Shown: positions 4,663 to 5,970 of the stretch, piece after piece | How positions within the stretch are numbered: position 1 is the first letter of the stretch | Layout of the letters: each line of letters starts with the position of its first letter | NCBI GenBank assembly: GCA_001817615.1 | Contig: MHIR01000053.1 | Coordinates: forward strand, 3,585-9,554 | Reading direction: 5' to 3' | Length of the DNA: 5,970 bases | Origin: Candidatus Buchananbacteria bacterium RIFCSPLOWO2_02_FULL_46_11b | GTDB taxonomy: Bacteria > Patescibacteriota > Patescibacteriia > Buchananbacterales > UBA6539 | Translations under genes and position numbers: made by a program | The notes under the pieces: model-generated | Told to the model about the DNA's origin: nothing | Database searches by the model: none | What the model saw: the letters and a program-made list of their open reading frames with translations, nothing else

Positions 4663-5586
4663 ATGAAAGATACATTTATGATTGAGATGATGGAAGAGGC
4701 GGATGATTTGCCGCCGAAGTACGTTCGGACGCTTATTAGCATGATGGGCAGTATGGACAACGTGAAGGAGGTTCTTCACAATCGCAAGATTATTAAATTG
4801 GAGGACGCCGTCCGCCTGCTGTTTGACAAAAACGGCCGGAGAATTCCTTGGAACCTGCGGGCGGCGGTCTGCGACCCGGATCCCGACTTCAAGCTGGCCG
4901 GACAGGAAAAGGTTGATTTCGCCTCGCGGCTTTCCCGTTTGGCCGATGCCCTGGAAATGGCCGTGCCGATTACCGCGGCCCGGTTTGAAGACGAGGCCGG
5001 CCAACTGGTTGAGCTGGTTAAAACCGCGGCCAACGGCTTGTGCGCCAATATTTTGAAGGGCGTTTGCCTGCCAATAATCGTCCCACAGACGACGGAAGGC
5101 GATTACGGCGCGGTTTTGGAAAGCTTTTATCTGCCGGCGCTGGAACGCGCTTACAAAAAGGAATATCCGAGCCGCGCTTTTACCAATCACCCTAAAGGCA
5201 AATTGGCCAACCAGGTGACGATTGTCCCCGATATCTGCCACGACCGGTTAGCCGCCAAATCTCGGTTGGGCTGGCAGGTAATTTTATTTTTTCCCAATCC
5301 GCTTCAGGGCTTTTCCGTGCATGCCCAGCGCGAGCAGTTGGCTCAATTGCCCGAGGAGTTTTCCTTGGCCGGCGGCATTGACGGCTTGCCGGCCTGGACG
5401 ATGTGGGTTGATGTTCTGACGCGCGATCATCAAACGCCGGGATTTGACCTTTCCGCTCTTCAATGGCAGGCGTCTGCCTACTCGCTTTGCGTCCGGGCCG
5501 GTGCCACCGGCACCGTCTTTGGCTGCGAGAGCGGCCTCGGTCATGCCCTCGGCCTCTGTTCGGGCGGGCTGTCCTTCGCGCGGTAG
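4663..5586 (+). CDS. unrecognised soluble protein, 307 aa
   Basis: I do not recognise this protein. The ATG at 4663 is chosen because AAAGGAGG (4651-4658) lies just upstream; a TTG at 4642 in the same frame sits inside the leader hairpin. The sequence is Met- and acid-rich at the N-terminus (1-16), has a helix-like middle with many Ala and Leu (80-130), a short hydrophobic stretch around LPIIV (136-140), a Trp-containing region (GWQVILFFPNPLQGF, 203-217; PAWTMWVD, 243-250), and a Gly-rich C-terminus (280-303). Seven cysteines are scattered without a CxxC pair. There is no signal peptide, membrane segment or nucleotide-binding loop I can see. It has its own consensus promoter and terminator, hence a single-gene unit that is probably well expressed. 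Codon and base use resemble purH, so recent transfer is not indicated. Confidence 0.85.
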   Translation: MKDTFMIEMMEEADDLPPKYVRTLISMMGSMDNVKEVLHNRKIIKLEDAVRLLFDKNGRRIPWNLRAAVCDPDPDFKLAGQEKVDFASRLSRLADALEMAVPITAARFEDEAGQLVELVKTAANGLCANILKGVCLPIIVPQTTEGDYGAVLESFYLPALERAYKKEYPSRAFTNHPKGKLANQVTIVPDICHDRLAAKSRLGWQVILFFPNPLQGFSVHAQREQLAQLPEEFSLAGGIDGLPAWTMWVDVLTRDHQTPGFDLSALQWQASAYSLCVRAGATGTVFGCESGLGHALGLCSGGLSFAR

Positions 5587-5622
5587 CCTGCCTTAATTCC
5601 GCACTGCGAAATTAAGGCGGGC
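5586..5622. other. 13-bp hairpin starting at the stop codon
   Basis: The arm 5586-5598 pairs with 5610-5622 over 13 bp with one G-U, beginning at the last base of the TAG stop. The 11-nt interval can form a further CGC/GCG stem (5600-5602/5606-5608). No T-run follows, so it may instead protect the mRNA 3' end or slow terminating ribosomes. Confidence 0.65.
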
Positions 5623-5634
5623 GGGCGCCAGTCC

Positions 5635-5664
5635 TTGGTCATTGGAGTATTGGCCATTGGACTT
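5635..5664. repeat. tandem 15-mer TTGGYCATTGGA repeat
   Basis: Copies TTGGTCATTGGAGTA (5635-5649) and TTGGCCATTGGACTT (5650-5664) agree at 11 or 12 of 15 positions. Degenerate TTGG units continue to about 5675. The repeat lies between the stop-proximal hairpin and the terminator. Confidence 0.65.
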
Positions 5665-5684
5665 GGAATTTGGTCTTTAGCCAT

Positions 5685-5722
5685 CGGAGAGAATGAGATG
5701 TTTTCATTCTCTCCGTTTTTTT
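5685..5722 (+). terminator. intrinsic terminator of the 4663-5586 gene
   Basis: CGGAGAGAATGA (5685-5696) and TCATTCTCTCCG (5704-5715) form a perfect 12-bp stem with a 7-nt loop. Seven T residues follow at 5716-5722. It separates the unknown gene from the tyrS promoter. Confidence 0.95.
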
Positions 5723-5732
5723 ACCCCGCGGC

Positions 5733-5761
5733 TTTACAGGAGCTGAAAAATCAGCTAAAAT
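5733..5761 (+). promoter_or_regulatory. promoter of tyrS with a palindrome in the spacer
   Basis: TTTACA (5733-5738) and TAAAAT (5756-5761) each match five of six consensus bases at 17-bp spacing. AGCTGA-AAAA-TCAGCT (5741-5756) fills most of the spacer and could be a regulator site. The start site would be near 5768, leaving a leader of about 22 nt, too short for a T-box. Confidence 0.7.
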
Positions 5762-5789
5762 TAAAACATAAAAGATAACCCAATTTTTT

Positions 5790-5970
5790 ATGGAAAAAAA
5801 GCAGGCGCAAATTGAAGAATTGCTGACTCGGGGCGTGGAAAACATCTATCCCAGCCGCGAGGCGCTGGAAAAGGTTTTGCTTTCCGGTAAAAAGCTAAGA
5901 ATTTATAACGGCATTGACCCGACGGGCAAGCTGCATATCGGCCATGGCGTGGTTTTTAATAAGCTGCGCC
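5790..5970 (+). CDS. tyrS: tyrosyl-tRNA synthetase, N-terminal part (3' end outside window)
   Basis: TyrRS charges tRNA-Tyr with tyrosine in the cytosol. The visible 60 residues run from the ATG at 5790 to the window edge. The N-terminal helix (QIEELLTRGVENIY, 7-20) is typical of bacterial class I TyrRS. The first ATP-binding segment reads YNGIDPTGKLHIGH (39-52), carrying the HIGH motif at 49-52; Y39 lies where the tyrosine-binding Tyr of the family occurs. TrpRS, which usually has a Gln-Pro-Thr-Gly version with HLGN, is the less likely alternative. KMSKS and the tRNA-binding domain are outside the window. There is no Shine-Dalgarno sequence before the ATG, only an A/T-rich leader. Confidence 0.88.
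   Translation, partial: MEKKQAQIEELLTRGVENIYPSREALEKVLLSGKKLRIYNGIDPTGKLHIGHGVVFNKLR

Noticed and set aside
4570..5241. 223-codon frame antisense to the unknown protein
   Set aside because: Opposite a gene with consensus promoter, strong ribosome-binding site and terminator; has none of these itself.
5586..5622. Terminator directly after the unknown gene
   Set aside because: Strong stem but no following T-run; the terminator with seven Ts is at 5685-5722.

Overview
The window looks like a chromosomal segment of an uncultured bacterium, most likely of the Patescibacteria (Candidate Phyla Radiation). The taxonomic guess is inference. It rests on an atypical PurH of a kind I associate with that group, a DHH-type phosphoesterase with eroded catalytic motifs, long intergenic stretches built of short A+T-rich repeats, and single-gene units with near-consensus promoters spaced at exactly 17 bp. 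Coding regions have moderate G+C; intergenic regions are clearly A+T-richer.

Layout. (1) 1-2468, + strand: the 3' part of purB (adenylosuccinate lyase), then purH after 23 bp, closed by a strong intrinsic terminator. Together these cover the last three reactions to IMP, and PurB also acts in the AMP branch. (2) 2469-2747: no convincing protein gene; 9-mer repeats, a GC-rich inverted repeat with tandem CAAGTAAAT units, and a terminator-like + strand hairpin facing the terminator of the next transcript. A small + strand RNA is possible but unproven. (3) 2748-3201, - strand: a tRNA cluster read right to left, tRNA-Ile(UAU), tRNA-Val(GAC), then a second tRNA-Val(GAC)-like sequence whose first ~10 nucleotides are replaced by one arm of a 20-bp imperfect hairpin, then a terminator. 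(4) 3209-4339, - strand: a DHH/RecJ-like protein that appears to have lost most catalytic residues. (5) 4340-4662: a divergent control region with two overlapping promoters leftwards, one consensus promoter rightwards, an inverted array of heptamer repeats, and a structured leader. (6) 4663-5586, + strand: an unrecognised soluble 307-aa protein with its own promoter, strong ribosome-binding site and terminator. (7) 5733-5970, + strand: promoter and N-terminal 60 codons of tyrosyl-tRNA synthetase.

The genes are housekeeping: purine synthesis, tRNAs, an aminoacyl-tRNA synthetase. I see no phage, transposon, CRISPR array, toxin-antitoxin pair or defence cluster. The best leads are the tRNA-Val with a hairpin in place of its 5' end, the tRNA-Ile with anticodon UAU, the PurH lacking a normally conserved cyclohydrolase lysine, the apparent DHH pseudoenzyme, and the unknown 307-aa protein with a leader hairpin touching its ribosome-binding site.
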